Assembly: GCA_964035575.1 (NCBI GenBank)
Contig: OZ037849.1
Coordinates: 186,001-250,000 of the forward strand
Direction: 5' to 3'
From: Rhynchopus sp. YZ270_cl-10
Lineage: Eukaryota; Euglenozoa; Diplonemea; Diplonemida; Diplonemidae
DNA length: 64,000 nucleotides
The notes under the pieces are model-generated. The model saw only the letters and a list, made by a program, of their open reading frames with translations, was not told the origin of the DNA and did no database searches. How positions within the stretch are numbered: the first letter of the stretch is position 1; each line of letters opens with the position of its first letter. A program made the translations under genes and the position numbers. Shown piece after piece: positions 63,408 to 64,000 of this stretch.

Positions 63408-64000
63408 TATGGAGGGTGTCTAAAAAGGTCAAAAACGGAAAAAAAGGAAAAAAAAGGTGAAAAAAATTGGGGTGTTTTTGACCAAAAAAAGAGTGAGGGG
63501 AGTTGGGTCCAGTCATAGGGGAATATAGCAATTTTTAAAAAATTCTACCAAAAATGCACAGCATTTTTCAAGCACATAGGCAGATTTTCGCTTTTTTATA
63601 AAAAATTGAGGAAACCGAAATATCCCACTGTAGCTGTCTTCCTCAGAGGTCGGAGCCCAAAATAGGCCGTTCTTCCTGCGGAAAGTAGTGTGCACACTGT
63701 CCATATTCGAAGATGAACCGTTTCGGCTCGCAGAACACCTCAAATTACTTGCAGCTTGCGAGTCTCCGTGTTCTTGAAGGGTGGGGCGTAGAGGGAGAAG
63801 GCAGCGATCACATTGAGTGGAGGGCGTCGAAAAAGTCTATGTGAGCCGCGCGACTGTTCACGATGTCAGTGAAGAAGTCTTTCGGGAATCCTTGCCGGAA
63901 GGGCGTACAACCGTGGGTGAGACACCTGAGGAGTACTGGAGCACCCTCCGCTTGATGGCAGACGGCGTATGTCCTGGCGCAGACGCTTGGGGCTCACACA
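63408..64000 (+). repeat. Dispersed repeat R4, copy 2 (runs to window end)
   Basis: Nearly identical to 29404-29966, starting GGAGGGTGTCTAAAAAGGTC. After about 63972 the two copies diverge. Confidence 0.85.

Overview
The window is nuclear DNA of a protist, most likely a euglenozoan and perhaps a diplonemid. Three lines of evidence point there. Genes are compact, apparently intronless and nearly all on the minus strand, with a pyrimidine tract and AG just before the start codon, as expected for trans-splicing. Both large LINEs begin with copies of a sequence ending CAGTTTCTGTACTTCATTG, which closely resembles the kinetoplastid/diplonemid spliced leader; its 5' part (ACCAACGATTT...) is nearer to the diplonemid leader as I remember it. 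The cyclase genes have the architecture of protist class III cyclases. The species assignment is inference.

Layout. 1-575: N-terminal part of a WASH complex subunit 1 gene (minus), cut by the window edge. 935-1278: an 8-bp minisatellite. 1.6-20.2 kb: a tandem array of membrane-bound class III cyclase genes, all on the minus strand, of two types. Type A (about 600 aa) has one degenerate cyclase domain. Type B (about 712 aa) has one apparently catalytic adenylyl cyclase domain followed by a degenerate one. Order from left: A1, A2, B1, A3, B2, A4. A roughly 6-kb segment (B, selenocysteine tRNA, A) is present twice, so there are two identical tRNA-Sec genes. More family members lie at 52.7-61.6 kb: A5 (whole), a captured A fragment between inverted repeats, A6 (internally deleted) and B3 (one in-frame stop).

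20.6-52.3 kb is a nest of mobile DNA. It holds a small inverted-repeat element with a CCHC knuckle ORF (21.45-22.06 kb) and a CAGGG-ended element (23.5-24.35 kb). Two members of a TIR family with 6-bp target duplications follow (E1 24397-29403, E2 39149-42209). E1 has received a GGTACC-palindrome-rich element (E3 24510-27215) and a hAT element with an 8-bp duplication (28534-29386). E2 carries a fold-back element and another TIR element. E1 and E2 contain the same minisatellite locus, built of 8-bp units in E1 and 7-bp units in E2. Two copies of a very large LINE (30474-39142 plus; 42510-52154 minus) lie tail to tail around E2. The LINE encodes an OTU-like protease domain, zinc fingers, reverse transcriptase, a restriction-like endonuclease, a second OTU-like domain and novel C-terminal repeats.

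61.6-64 kb is repeat-rich intergenic DNA with one small TATA-box ORF. The host genes here are a cytoskeletal/endosomal factor (WASH), a cAMP-signalling receptor-like family and the selenocysteine tRNA. The rest is mostly transposon-derived.
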